A stretch of 64,000 bases of DNA from assembly GCF_027111295.1 (NCBI RefSeq), contig NZ_CP114287.1:5394001-5458000 (forward strand), given 5' to 3'. Shown here piece after piece: positions 17,226 to 27,039 of the stretch; within the stretch, counting starts at the first letter, position 1; every line of letters starts with the position of its first letter. The notes beneath the pieces were generated by a model that did no database searches, had not been told where the DNA came from, and was given only the letters and a program-made list of their open reading frames with translations. This DNA comes from Flavobacterium gelatinilyticum (GTDB lineage Bacteria > Bacteroidota > Bacteroidia > Flavobacteriales > Flavobacteriaceae). Both the position numbers and the translations under genes were made by a program.

Positions 17226-17291
17226 CATTACGCCTGCGGAGCAGATTTTGTCACTCCTCACAGCAGGATTTGTTCTAATACAGGTGTAATG
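17226..17291. repeat. Inverted repeat in the eda-uxaB spacer
   Basis: CATTACGCCTG (17226-17236) pairs with CAGGTGTAATG (17281-17291) with one mismatch across 66 bases. The spacer holds no ORF. It may be a small member of the intergenic palindrome group. Confidence 0.5.
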
Positions 17292-17371
17292 TTTCATTTA
17301 CAATTTATCCGGATTAATAAAAGATAATAAGGAAAGAAGTGGTTATTAATAACACTTTTAAAGAAGAAATA

Positions 17372-18820
17372 ATGGAAAAAATAAACAGATCAAATTCAGA
17401 GTTTTCAAATAAACTTCCTATCAAGATTGTACAATTTGGAGAAGGTAACTTCTTAAGGGCTTTTGTTGAATATGCTATTCAGAAATTAAATCAAAAAGCA
17501 GATTTTAACGCCGGAATTGCCGTTGTTCAGCCTATCGACAAAGGTTTGGTTAACATGATCAATGCACAGGACGGATTGTATACCTTATTTATGAAAGGGG
17601 TAAAAAAAGGAGAAGAAATTCAGGAAAAAGAATTGATTACCAATATTGTAAAAGCAGTTGATCCTTACGCTTCTTTCCAGGAATATTTAGCTTTGGCTAA
17701 AGAGGAAGAATTGGCTTTTATTATTTCAAATACAACTGAAGCAGGTATAGAATACATTGCATCAGATCTTCCAACAATGCAGCCTCCGGTTTCATTTCCT
17801 GCAAAATTAACTGTACTTTTGCATGAAAGATTTAAGCATTTTAAAGGTGCTGAAGACAAAGCATTGACTATTATTCCTTGCGAATTAATCAATTATAATT
17901 CAGATACTTTAAAAGAAGTTATTTTGAAATATTGTGTAGACTGGAAATTAGAGCAGGAATTCGTTTCATGGGTATTAAACAGCTGTTCTTTTCATAATAC
18001 ATTGGTTGACAGAATCGTTCCGGGTTATCCAAAAGATCAGATTGAAGAATACAACAGCCAGTTGTCATACAAAGACGATTTGATTGTAAGTGCCGAAACT
18101 TTCTTTTTATGGGTAATTGAAGGTGATAATGAATTGAAAGCAAAACTTCCGTTTGATAAAACAGATTTGGACGTGAAAATTGTTGAAGATATGCAGCCAT
18201 ATCGTACTCGTAAAGTTAGAATTTTGAACGGAGCGCATACAGCAATGGTTCCTTTTTCATTACTTTACGGAAATGAAACAGTAAAAGAAACAGTTGATAA
18301 TCCTTTTACGGGAGAATTTATTAATAAAGCTGTTTTTGAAGAGATTAATGAAACATTAAACATGGATAAAGAGGAACTGGCAAGTTTCTCTGAAGAAATT
18401 CTGGACCGTTTTAGAAATCCGTTTATTAAGCATTTATTATCATCAATTGCTTTAAATTCGATTTCTAAATTTAAAGTTCGTGTACTGCCAAGTTTAACAG
18501 GATATGTAGATATTCATAAAAAACTTCCGGTTCATTTAACGTTTGCTTTTGCAGCTTTAATACGTTTTTATAAAGGAACATGGAACGGACAAGCTTTACC
18601 GGTAAATGACAGTGAAGATATTGTAACGTTTTTTGATGGTCTTTGGAAATCAGATGACTATGAAAAAATCGCAAGACTTACTTTGCAGAATAAAAGTTTC
18701 TGGGATGAAGATTTAAGTGAAATTCCTTCTTTAACAAAAGCAATTACAATTGCTTTGGAAGAAATTGACTCAAATGGAATCGAAGCTGGTTTTGCTAAGT
18801 TTCAGGAGAGAATAAAATAG
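17372..18820 (+). CDS. uxaB: Tagaturonate reductase (UxaB), altronate oxidoreductase
   Basis: The 482-residue NAD-dependent enzyme of the mannitol dehydrogenase superfamily reduces D-tagaturonate to D-altronate. Near the N-terminus is the motif KIVQFGEGNFLRAF typical of UxaB; the central part contains RKVRILNGAHT, shared with the family. I chose ATG 17372 because the product then starts just ahead of the family motif as usual and the base context is A-rich. A GTG at 17339 would add 11 residues. It is followed 37 bases later by uxaA. Confidence 0.93.
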   Translation: MEKINRSNSEFSNKLPIKIVQFGEGNFLRAFVEYAIQKLNQKADFNAGIAVVQPIDKGLVNMINAQDGLYTLFMKGVKKGEEIQEKELITNIVKAVDPYASFQEYLALAKEEELAFIISNTTEAGIEYIASDLPTMQPPVSFPAKLTVLLHERFKHFKGAEDKALTIIPCELINYNSDTLKEVILKYCVDWKLEQEFVSWVLNSCSFHNTLVDRIVPGYPKDQIEEYNSQLSYKDDLIVSAETFFLWVIEGDNELKAKLPFDKTDLDVKIVEDMQPYRTRKVRILNGAHTAMVPFSLLYGNETVKETVDNPFTGEFINKAVFEEINETLNMDKEELASFSEEILDRFRNPFIKHLLSSIALNSISKFKVRVLPSLTGYVDIHKKLPVHLTFAFAALIRFYKGTWNGQALPVNDSEDIVTFFDGLWKSDDYEKIARLTLQNKSFWDEDLSEIPSLTKAITIALEEIDSNGIEAGFAKFQERIK

Positions 18821-18857
18821 AAAAAAAATAAAAAAAACAAAAGGACAAGGGTTAGTT

Positions 18858-20480
18858 ATGGCAACGCAGAAAAAATTAATAAAAGTACACCCAACAGATA
18901 ACGTAGCGGTGGCTTTGGTAAACCTTACAGCAGGCGAGGTAATTGATTTTGAGGGAGAATCGGTTACAGTTGAGTCTGATGTAAATATGAAACATAAGAT
19001 TGCAATGGTTCCTTTTAATGTAGGAGACAGAATCATTATGTACGGTGTTTTAGTTGGAAAAGCAAGTGCCAGAATCGAAAGAGGAGGGCTGCTTTCTACA
19101 ACAAATGTAAAACACGAAAGTGATAAAGTTACAGGTAAAACTGAATCAATTGGCTGGAATGCTCCGAACATTGACAAATGGAAAGACAGAACCTGGCAGG
19201 GCTATCACAGAGAAGACGGACAGGTTGGTACCGAAAACGTATGGCTTTTCTTCCCGCTTGTATTTTGTGAAAACAGAAACATCGAAATCTTAAAAGATAT
19301 TTTTGAGAAAGAATTGATGAAACCTAAAGAAAACGATTACCAGTTATTGCTTCGTTCTTTGGTTAAATCAGAAACAGGTGGAGCAGGAAATGAAGCGGCT
19401 TCAAATGATGCGAATTTATTCAATAATATTCAGGTAAAATTCATCACACACCAGGGTGGCTGCGGTGGTATTCGTCAGGATTCTCATAGTCTGGCTAAAT
19501 TACTGGCTGGTTATGTTAACAATCCAAACGTTGCCGGAGCGACTGTTTTGAGTTTAGGATGTCAGAATCTTCAAATTTCAATTTTTAAAGATGCTTTAGA
19601 TGCTATTAATCCAAACAGCAAAAAGCCTGTTTTGATTTACGATCAGCAGTCTATCGGAACTATTGAAACGATGTTGAATAGTGTTGTAAAAGACACTTTT
19701 GAGGCGATTAAAAAAGCAAACGAAATCAAGAGAGAGCCGGCTCCGTTATCTAAGTTAAGAATTGGTTTAGAGTGCGGAGGATCTGACGGATTCTCTGGTA
19801 TTTCTGCAAACCCTACTTTAGGTGTTACTTCAGATTTATTAGCTGCTTTAGGCGGTACTACAATCCTTTCTGAGTTCCCTGAATTATGCGGTGTTGAGCA
19901 GGAATTAGTAAACCGCTGCGTTGAAGACGAAAGCGGAAAACGTTTCTTGGATTTAATGCAATGGTATGAGAAAACAGTTGTTGATGCAGGTTCAGGATTC
20001 GATATGAATCCGTCTCCGGGTAACATCAAAGACGGATTGATTACAGATGCTATGAAATCTGCGGGAGCAGCTAAAAAAGGTGGAACTTCGCCAATTACAG
20101 GAGTTTTTGATTACGGAGAATATATCAGCAAACCGGGATTAACTTTACTTTGTACGCCAGGAAACGACGTAGAATGTACAACAGCAATGGTAGGTTCAGG
20201 AGCAAATATGGTATTATTTACAACAGGTTTAGGAACACCAACAGGTAACCCGATTGCACCGGTTGTAAAAATTTCATCAAACACGCAGTTAGCAAACAAA
20301 ATGTCTGATATTATCGATATTGACACGGGAGGAATTATTACCGGAGAAAAATCTATCGATGAAATGGCAGATGAAATGTTAGAATTCATTATTGATGTAG
20401 CAAGCGGTACTATTAAAACCAAAGCGGCACTTTTAAATCAAAATGACTTTATTCCTTGGAAAAGAGGAGTTTCTCTTTAA
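18858..20480 (+). CDS. uxaA: Altronate dehydratase (UxaA)
   Basis: The 540-residue cytoplasmic dehydratase converts D-altronate to 2-keto-3-deoxygluconate. It has an N-terminal SAF domain (about 11-95, beginning HPTDNVAVAL) and a large C-terminal UxaA domain with EDGQVGTENVW, HQGGCGGIRQDS, CGGSDGFSG and GNDVECTTAMVGSG motifs; Cys residues in these likely bind the metal cofactor. A good ribosome-binding purine stretch (AAAGGACAAGG) precedes the ATG. It is the last gene of the operon; a multi-hairpin array follows. Confidence 0.95.
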   Translation: MATQKKLIKVHPTDNVAVALVNLTAGEVIDFEGESVTVESDVNMKHKIAMVPFNVGDRIIMYGVLVGKASARIERGGLLSTTNVKHESDKVTGKTESIGWNAPNIDKWKDRTWQGYHREDGQVGTENVWLFFPLVFCENRNIEILKDIFEKELMKPKENDYQLLLRSLVKSETGGAGNEAASNDANLFNNIQVKFITHQGGCGGIRQDSHSLAKLLAGYVNNPNVAGATVLSLGCQNLQISIFKDALDAINPNSKKPVLIYDQQSIGTIETMLNSVVKDTFEAIKKANEIKREPAPLSKLRIGLECGGSDGFSGISANPTLGVTSDLLAALGGTTILSEFPELCGVEQELVNRCVEDESGKRFLDLMQWYEKTVVDAGSGFDMNPSPGNIKDGLITDAMKSAGAAKKGGTSPITGVFDYGEYISKPGLTLLCTPGNDVECTTAMVGSGANMVLFTTGLGTPTGNPIAPVVKISSNTQLANKMSDIIDIDTGGIITGEKSIDEMADEMLEFIIDVASGTIKTKAALLNQNDFIPWKRGVSL

Positions 20481-20506
20481 TAAGTTGAAAAAACACATAT
20501 ATGAAA

Positions 20507-20972
20507 GACGCACAACGGTGCGTCTTTTTTTTTAACCGTATAAGTGATATAAGTTTATTAAAGAGTTTGATTTTGTGTAATAAAAATCATAATTGGTGAA
20601 AAGAGATATGAGTAGAGACGCACCGCAGTGCGTCTTTTTTTAACCATATAAGTGATATAAGTTCATTAAAGAGTTTGATTTCGTGTAATAAAAATCATAA
20701 GTGGTGAAAAGAGATGTGAGTAGAGACGCACCGCAGTGCGTCTTTTTTTAAACCATATAAGTGATATAAGTTTATTAAAGAGTTTGATTTTGTGTAATAA
20801 AAATCATGAATGGTGAAAAGAGATATGATTAGAGACGCACAACGATGCGTCTTTTTTTTATGTAACCGTATAAGTGATATAAGTTTATTAAAGAGTTTGA
20901 TTTTGTGTAATAAAAATCATAAGTTATGAAAAGTGATATGAGTAGAGACGTACTGCAGTGCGTCTTTTTTTA
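20507..20972. repeat. Five-copy tandem repeat (~108-113 bp), each copy with a terminator-like hairpin
   Basis: The hairpin GACGCAC(N4-5)GTGCGTC followed by 6-8 T starts at 20507, 20617, 20725, 20834 and 20947. Between hairpins about 85 bases are nearly identical: an AACCRTATAAGTGATATAAG stretch and then AAAGAGTTTGATTTYGTG. Loop bases vary (AACGG or CGCAG types); copy 5 keeps the right arm but is imperfect in the left. The array occupies most of the 626-base gap after uxaA and each hairpin has the form of a Rho-independent terminator. A solo copy of the hairpin core lies at about 39761-39785. Confidence 0.9.
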
Positions 20973-21023
20973 ACAATAGAACGAAATATGATTCATCTAA
21001 TGTTTTGTTTTTAGGGATAAAAA

Positions 21024-21052
21024 AATCCTCATAATGAATTATTATGAGGATT
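21024..21052 (-). terminator. Terminator of the lacI-type gene
   Basis: AATCCTCATAAT, loop GAATT, ATTATGAGGATT: a perfect 12 bp stem. On the minus strand it is followed by a T-run (A-run at 21018-21025 on the plus strand), placing it 55 bases after the regulator stop. Confidence 0.85.
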
Positions 21053-21106
21053 AGTAAAGAAAAACTTAAATTATCTTATATTGCTTATATGGTTTAAATC
21101 TTTACG

Positions 21107-22135
21107 TTAAAAAGTGTTTCTCGACGATGATTTACGAATGTGTAATTCCGGTGCGAGAACGACCTTTTTTTCGATTTTAATCGTATCGGTTTTATCTACC
21201 TGTTCAAGAAAAACGCGTGCCGACATTTTTCCCATTTCTAGCGGTGACTGATCTACAGAAGTAATGGATAATTCCATGAACTTCGTAAAAGGTTCGTTAC
21301 TAAATCCCGCCACGCAAAACTCTTCCGGGATACTGATGTTTCTTTCTTTTAACTGCTGAATGGCTCCCAATGCAGCAAAATCACTGGATGAAAATATCGC
21401 GTCTGGCGGTGTTTCAAGCTGTAGTAATTTATCAACAGCTTCTTTTCCGGCTTCTACACTACTTTTTGTGTGAATTACATATTCTTCTTTAAATTCAATT
21501 CCGTGGTCTAAAAGAGCCTGTTTATAGCCCAGAAACCTGTTTTTAAAGATTTCAAAAGATAAATCTCCGGAGAAATGTGCAATATGGCGGCAGCCTTCAT
21601 TAATCAAATGCTTGGTGGTTAAATATCCTCCTCTAAAGTCATTGATAGTTACAGAACTTACGCCGTCAATATGTTTACTTCGGTCAAAAAAGATCAGTGG
21701 TACATTCTTTCTTAAAACATTCTGAAAAGCTTCGTTGTTTTCGTCAGTTACATCGGTTACAGACATGATAATTCCATCGACCTGGGCATCAATTAAAGTG
21801 TATAGATTTTCGTTTTCTCTTTTTTTACTTTCGTGAGTCTGACAGATAATTACTTGAAAACCGTGCGGGTGAAGCTCTTCTTCAATTCCTCTGATTACAG
21901 AAGCAAAAAAATTGCTGTCAATACGAGGTACAATTACTCCAATATTATTACTTCGGCCGCTTTTTAATGCTAAAGCAAGTTTGTTTTGCTTGTAGTTCAT
22001 TGAGGCTGCGGTTTTAATAACCAATTCGCGAGTACTTTCTTTAATCTTCGGATTGTTATTCAACGCTCTGGAAACAGTAGCTGCAGTGATATTTAGTTTT
22101 TCGGCAATATCATAAATGGTTACTTTTTCGCTCAT
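21107..22135 (-). CDS. LacI-family transcriptional regulator of pectin and uronate genes
   Basis: The 342-residue regulator has an N-terminal LacI helix-turn-helix (about 4-50: VTIYDIAEKLNITAATVSRALNN), a hinge, then a periplasmic-binding-protein-like sensor (about 60-335: NNIGVIVPRIDSNFF, DGIIMSVTD, DAIFSSSDFAALG). It lies between the uronate operon and the divergent pectin locus. LacI proteins bind short palindromes centred on CG; TGTAATCGATTACA-type sites occur at the transporter, kduI and GH28 promoters and upstream of this gene, the strongest candidates for its operators. The inducer is likely a uronate pathway intermediate. The target set is inferred from site location. Confidence 0.92.
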   Translation of the reverse strand: MSEKVTIYDIAEKLNITAATVSRALNNNPKIKESTRELVIKTAASMNYKQNKLALALKSGRSNNIGVIVPRIDSNFFASVIRGIEEELHPHGFQVIICQTHESKKRENENLYTLIDAQVDGIIMSVTDVTDENNEAFQNVLRKNVPLIFFDRSKHIDGVSSVTINDFRGGYLTTKHLINEGCRHIAHFSGDLSFEIFKNRFLGYKQALLDHGIEFKEEYVIHTKSSVEAGKEAVDKLLQLETPPDAIFSSSDFAALGAIQQLKERNISIPEEFCVAGFSNEPFTKFMELSITSVDQSPLEMGKMSARVFLEQVDKTDTIKIEKKVVLAPELHIRKSSSRNTF

Positions 22136-22166
22136 TAAAAACGGTTTTACAAGTTAAATTCTTTGA

Positions 22167-22216
22167 CAAAAATACATTTTTTTTATATAATCTAATATTT
22201 AATGTTATCGATTACC
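22167..22216 (-). promoter_or_regulatory. lacI promoter and possible autoregulatory operator
   Basis: On the minus strand TATTTTTG (22167-22174) matches the -7 box. TGTTATCGATTACC (22203-22216) differs from the perfect operator at two bases and lies about 30 bases upstream of the -7 box. Binding there could tune the regulator's own gene. The site is weaker than the other three. Confidence 0.55.
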
Positions 22217-22334
22217 ATTATTAAAAACTATAACGTTTTCTATTTTACAATGATAATAAATTATAATATTTTTTGCATTAAATGTAATTATATTTCTTAA
22301 TAAAAATTAAAAATACAATTTTTTTCTAAATAAA

Positions 22335-22380
22335 TTTGGTGCATTACAACATATTTTCTATTTTCGTGTAATCGATTACA
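22335..22380 (+). promoter_or_regulatory. Promoter and perfect LacI-type operator of the pectin locus
   Basis: TTTG (22335-22338), 20 bases, then TATTTTCG (22359-22366, one mismatch from TAnnTTTG). The perfect palindrome TGTAATCGATTACA fills 22367-22380. Placement relative to the -7 box is the same as at the transporter and kduI promoters. It probably drives the GH28-susC-susD operon. Confidence 0.8.
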
Positions 22381-22424
22381 TAATTGCTGTGTTTTCGCCT
22401 TGTCAAACTAGAAATTCCATTCAA

Positions 22425-23852
22425 ATGATTCCAGGTAAGGTTATAAGGTTCAGATTAGTTGTTTTCTTAAGTGTATTAGTTATTTTGACTATATCATGCT
22501 CAAAGAAAATTAAGGCTGATGCTCAATCAGATCCCTGGAAAAATATGGAAATGATCATAAAAACACTTCCACAGACTAATTTCAAGGATAATACTTATAA
22601 TATAAATGATTTTGGAGCGGTTGCAGATGCCAAAACTTTAAACACTGCAGCTTTTGAAAAAGCAATAAAAACCTGTTCTGAAAACGGTGGCGGGAAAGTT
22701 GTTGTTCCAAATGGAAAATACCTGACAGGAGCTATTCATTTAGAAAACAATGTGAATCTTCATTTAGAAGATAATGCCGAAATTCTTTTCAGTTTAAATC
22801 CAAAAGATTATCCAATTGTTCATACTTCATGGGAAGGAACAGAACTGATGAATTATTCACCACTTATTTACGCCAAAAACAAAAAAAATGTTGCCATAAC
22901 CGGAAAAGGTACTTTAAACGGTCAGGCCGACAGTACTAACTGGTGGATTTGGTGTGGTGCTAAAATGTACGGCTGGACAAAAGGAACTCCTTCTCAGAAT
23001 GATCCGCAGAATCGTGAAGTTTTAGTTGATATGGCCGAAAAAGGTGTTCCGGTGAGCGAAAGAATTTTTGGAGACGGAAGATATTTACGTCCCAATTTTA
23101 TTGAGTTTTTTGAATGCAATACTGTTTTGGTAAAAGATATTACGGTGATAAATGCTCCGTTTTGGATTCTGCATCCCATCAAAACCAATAATATGATTAT
23201 TGACGGAGTTACAGTAAACAGCCACGGACCTAATAATGATGGCTGTGATCCAGAATATTCTCAAAACATTATCATTAAAAACTGCACCTTCAATACTGGT
23301 GATGATTGTATTGCTATTAAATCCGGACGTGACGGAGACGGAAGACGAGTAGCAATTCCGAGTAAAAACATTATTGTTCAGAACTGTAAAATGATCGACG
23401 GTCACGGCGGTGTTGTTATTGGGAGCGAAATATCGGCCGGAGTAAACAATGTTTTTGTTGAAAATTGTGTCATGGACAGTCCAAATCTGGATCGCGCCAT
23501 CAGAATCAAAACCAATTCAAAAAGAGGCGGTGTGATTGAAAATGTCTATGTACGAAATCTTGAAGTGGGAACGGTAAAAGAATGTGTGCTGAAATTAAAT
23601 ATGTTTTACAATGTATATGGTTCGCAGACCGGAAACTTCATTCCCACAATTCGAAACATCAATCTCGAAAATATTAACGTCAAAAACGGCGGAAAATACA
23701 GTGTTTGGGCAGAAGGCTATAAAGAATCTCCTGTAGAAAATATAACGCTTAAAAATGTAAAAATCACAAAAGTAGACTCGGTTTACTTATTGAAAAACGT
23801 AAAGAATATCAATTTTATAAACACCTATGTAAATGGAAAAAAAGTAGAATAA
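22425..23852 (+). CDS. GH28 polygalacturonase, lipoprotein
   Basis: The 475-residue parallel beta-helix hydrolase cleaves alpha-1,4-galacturonan. The GH28 catalytic set is complete: NDGCD (N271, D272, D275), DD (D293-D294), GHG (H327) and RIK (R360-K362). The signal sequence has lipobox LTISC with Cys 25, so it is membrane-anchored. I chose ATG 22425; an upstream in-frame GTG at 22389 would start only nine bases after the operator and lacks a good start context. First gene of the pectin locus, 43 bases ahead of the SusC gene. Exo- versus endo-action is not settled. Confidence 0.93.
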   Translation: MIPGKVIRFRLVVFLSVLVILTISCSKKIKADAQSDPWKNMEMIIKTLPQTNFKDNTYNINDFGAVADAKTLNTAAFEKAIKTCSENGGGKVVVPNGKYLTGAIHLENNVNLHLEDNAEILFSLNPKDYPIVHTSWEGTELMNYSPLIYAKNKKNVAITGKGTLNGQADSTNWWIWCGAKMYGWTKGTPSQNDPQNREVLVDMAEKGVPVSERIFGDGRYLRPNFIEFFECNTVLVKDITVINAPFWILHPIKTNNMIIDGVTVNSHGPNNDGCDPEYSQNIIIKNCTFNTGDDCIAIKSGRDGDGRRVAIPSKNIIVQNCKMIDGHGGVVIGSEISAGVNNVFVENCVMDSPNLDRAIRIKTNSKRGGVIENVYVRNLEVGTVKECVLKLNMFYNVYGSQTGNFIPTIRNINLENINVKNGGKYSVWAEGYKESPVENITLKNVKITKVDSVYLLKNVKNINFINTYVNGKKVE

Positions 23853-23895
23853 TTAAAAACAGTAACTATCAATTTAACAAACCACACAAAGCCAC

Positions 23896-26800
23896 ATGAG
23901 AATTAAACAACCATTAAAAGGAAACAAAAAATACAGTCTTGTATTTTTCCTGTTTCTCAATTTCCTTCTCAGCCACACCATAAAAGCTCAGTCGACTATG
24001 GTAGAAGGAAAAATTACAGACGCGTCGGGATTATCACTGCCAGGTGTTAATGTCCAGGAAAAAGGAACTAAAAACGGAACTTCGACAGATTTTGAAGGAA
24101 GTTTTAAAATGAATGTAACCAATAGCAAAGCAGTTTTAATAATCAGCTATTTAGGATTTCAGACTCAAGAAGTCAGCATTGAAGGAAAATCTAAAATCAA
24201 CGTAAGCCTTGCCGAACAATCAAACTCATTAAATGAAGTTGTAGTTGTAGGATACGGGTCTGTTAAAAAAACAGATTTAACAGGTTCTGTAAGTACGATA
24301 AGCGCGGCTACCATTACAGAAAGAAATACAATAAGTCCGCTTGAAGCCATTCAGGGAAGCACACCGGGGGTTCAGATTTCATCAGCCACAGGTCGTGCCG
24401 GAGACGGATTTAAAGTAGTGATCAGAGGGAATAATTCCTTAATAGCCGATTCGAGCAATCCAAGTGCAGTGGGGTCTACACCATTGTATATTGTAGACGG
24501 TGTGCCTATGGACGGAATAGATTTCCTGAATCCGCAGGATATTGCGAGAATGGATGTTTTAAAAGATGCTTCGTCTGCAGCGATTTATGGTTCGAGAGGA
24601 TCAAACGGGGTTGTAATTGTTACCACTAAAAGCGGTACAAGTGTAAAACCCGGAATTAATGTAAGTTTCGATACTTCGTACGGAACCAAGACAGCAGCGA
24701 GATTACCAAAAATGATGTCAGGAGCAGAATGGTGGAAGTTCCATCAGGTAGCGTATATGAGTGCGACTCCTCAAACTCAGACTCCGGCTCAGTTAGCGGC
24801 TCTGGCAGGAAATCAAAGCCCATTATTAGTGGAGCGTGCCAATAACGGCTATAACTTCGACTGGTATGATGCGGTACTTAAAACAGGAATGACTGAAAAT
24901 AATTATCTGAATATTTCCGGTCGTGCAGAGTCAGGCTTAAGCTATAACTTGGCTTTTGGTATTCAGGGCGATAAAGGTCTTATTGACAATGATTCGACAG
25001 ATAAATATTCATTTAAACTGGGATTGAATCATAAAATCAATGATAAATTTTCTACCGGAGTAAATATTACCATTGCCAGATTAGTCAACCAGTTGGGAAG
25101 TGATTTAGCCATGCAGGATGCCTTCAGGTTAAGCCCTCTTATGTCTCCGTATGCTGTAGATGCAGAGGGAAATGAGCAGGTTGGAAATTTATTTTTCCTT
25201 CCGGGAAAACTAACATATCCTGATGGTTCATGGGCAATCAATAAAACCAGTACGGTCAATCCTTTAATGGAAATTGCTAATTCATCACAAATTCAAAAAA
25301 CATGGCAGACCGTTGGTAACGCCTATTTACAGTATCAGCCTTTAAAATGGCTTTCGTTAAAGACAACGTTCTCTACCGGAATTACAAACGGCACCGATTC
25401 GGCATCTTATACAGCACAGACAAATGCAGGTGTAACATTAAACGGAAAAAATTCGGCAACTCTTAAAAGTAACAACAATTTCAATTACACATGGGATAAC
25501 CAGGCTGATTTGAAACACAGTTTGGAGGGAGGACATGATTTTAGTTTGTTGTTATTGCAGAGTTTGTATTCCAATACAGATGAAACTTCCTATATGTATT
25601 CTAATAATCAGCCTTTTGATGTTGGAACAGATAATATGGGATCAGGAGCACAGTCGAGTTATGTAATTCGTTCCTTCTTTTCAAAATACACTTTAAGCTC
25701 TTATGCCGTTCGTTTGAATTATGCATTTAAAGATAAATACCTTGTTACAGCTTCTTCAAGATGGGACGGTTCTTCTGTACTAGCAGAAGGAGATCAATGG
25801 CAGAGTTTCCCTTCCTTAGCTTTAGGATGGAAACTGAGTAAGGAATCTTTTCTTGCAAACAGTTCTGTTGTATCAGATTTAAAACTACGTGCCAGTATTG
25901 GGTATACAGGAAACAACAACGTCGCGCCTTATAATTCTCAGGCACTCTTAAATCAGCAGACATTTTACGCAAACGGATCGATTCCGGTGATAGGATGGCA
26001 GACTGAGAATCTGGCTAATCCATATTTAACTTGGGAAAAAACCAGAGAATATAATTTAGGTGTTGATTTTGGATTTTTACGAAACAGAATTACAGGAACT
26101 GTAGATGTTTACGACAGATTATCAGACGACTTAATTTACAAACAGCAACTGCCTGCCGAATCCGGATGGAAAAATACATTTGCAAACGTAGGATCTGTTA
26201 GTAATAAAGGGGTAGAGGTTTTATTAACTACCAAAAATATTAAAAGCGAAAAAGTAAATTGGGAAACCACCTTTACTTTTACGAAAAACGTAAACAAATT
26301 AGAGTCAATTTACAATCAGGATAAAGTAAGTGATATTGGAAACAAACTAATTCTTGGTGCACCATTAAACCCAAATTACAACTATGTGTATGACGGCGTA
26401 TGGCAGGAAAGTCAGGCGGCCGAAGCAGCAACATACAATATGAAACCGGGTCAGGCTAAGCCAAAAGACTTAAATGGTGATGGTGTTTTTAATCAGGATG
26501 ACAGAACCGTAATAGGAAATCCAAATCCGGAATGGCAGGGAAGTTTCTATTCAAAACTAACTGTAGGCCAGTTTGATTTTAATTTCTCTGTAATTACAAG
26601 TCAGGGACAAACCGTATTGAGTACTTTTCACCAAAACTTTGCCGATGTAAGCGACAGAGGGCGCCAGAAATTAGCAATGGATTATTTTATCCCGACAAAC
26701 GGAGCCGGAATCGATGCTAATGCAAATTACACAAACCCAAGACCGGGACCTGTAGCAACAGGTGCAGGAGCATACTGGACTTCTTTATTTGGCTATTACA

Positions 26801-27027
26801 GAGACGTTTCGTACGTAAAAATTAAAAATATATCTTTAGGTTACACATTTGATTCTGAATTATTGAAAAGATTAAAAATCAATAATTTAAGGCTGTATGT
26901 AAATGTATTGGATCCATTTGTATTTACAGATTTTGACGGATATGATCCGGAATGGGCTGCTTCTCCTTTTGGAGTAAACCGTCCGGCATCTGTAACTACA
27001 CAATTAGGATTAAGTGTTAAATTTTAA
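23896..27027 (+). CDS. SusC/RagA-type TonB-dependent outer-membrane transporter
   Basis: This 1043-residue protein has a signal peptide ending IKAQ and a CarboxypepD_reg-like domain (about 35-110: VEGKITDASGLSLPGVNV). A TonB-box-like segment follows, then a plug domain with the SusC marker GYGSVKKTDLTGSV (about 118-131) and YIVDGVPMDGIDFLNPQDI. The rest is barrel. It pairs with the SusD-like lipoprotein 12 bases downstream to import pectin oligosaccharides through the outer membrane with TonB energy. The substrate is inferred from the enzymes around it. Confidence 0.96.
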   Translation: MRIKQPLKGNKKYSLVFFLFLNFLLSHTIKAQSTMVEGKITDASGLSLPGVNVQEKGTKNGTSTDFEGSFKMNVTNSKAVLIISYLGFQTQEVSIEGKSKINVSLAEQSNSLNEVVVVGYGSVKKTDLTGSVSTISAATITERNTISPLEAIQGSTPGVQISSATGRAGDGFKVVIRGNNSLIADSSNPSAVGSTPLYIVDGVPMDGIDFLNPQDIARMDVLKDASSAAIYGSRGSNGVVIVTTKSGTSVKPGINVSFDTSYGTKTAARLPKMMSGAEWWKFHQVAYMSATPQTQTPAQLAALAGNQSPLLVERANNGYNFDWYDAVLKTGMTENNYLNISGRAESGLSYNLAFGIQGDKGLIDNDSTDKYSFKLGLNHKINDKFSTGVNITIARLVNQLGSDLAMQDAFRLSPLMSPYAVDAEGNEQVGNLFFLPGKLTYPDGSWAINKTSTVNPLMEIANSSQIQKTWQTVGNAYLQYQPLKWLSLKTTFSTGITNGTDSASYTAQTNAGVTLNGKNSATLKSNNNFNYTWDNQADLKHSLEGGHDFSLLLLQSLYSNTDETSYMYSNNQPFDVGTDNMGSGAQSSYVIRSFFSKYTLSSYAVRLNYAFKDKYLVTASSRWDGSSVLAEGDQWQSFPSLALGWKLSKESFLANSSVVSDLKLRASIGYTGNNNVAPYNSQALLNQQTFYANGSIPVIGWQTENLANPYLTWEKTREYNLGVDFGFLRNRITGTVDVYDRLSDDLIYKQQLPAESGWKNTFANVGSVSNKGVEVLLTTKNIKSEKVNWETTFTFTKNVNKLESIYNQDKVSDIGNKLILGAPLNPNYNYVYDGVWQESQAAEAATYNMKPGQAKPKDLNGDGVFNQDDRTVIGNPNPEWQGSFYSKLTVGQFDFNFSVITSQGQTVLSTFHQNFADVSDRGRQKLAMDYFIPTNGAGIDANANYTNPRPGPVATGAGAYWTSLFGYYRDVSYVKIKNISLGYTFDSELLKRLKINNLRLYVNVLDPFVFTDFDGYDPEWAASPFGVNRPASVTTQLGLSVKF

Positions 27028-27039
27028 TAAAGATATCAA

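Noticed and set aside
20507..20972. CRISPR array
   Set aside because: Repeats are ~110 bp and there are no unique spacers; nearly the whole unit is conserved. It is a tandem repeat with hairpins.
22389..22424. GTG start for the first GH28 gene
   Set aside because: It starts nine bases after the operator, too close for a leader, and the extra residues spoil the lipoprotein signal.
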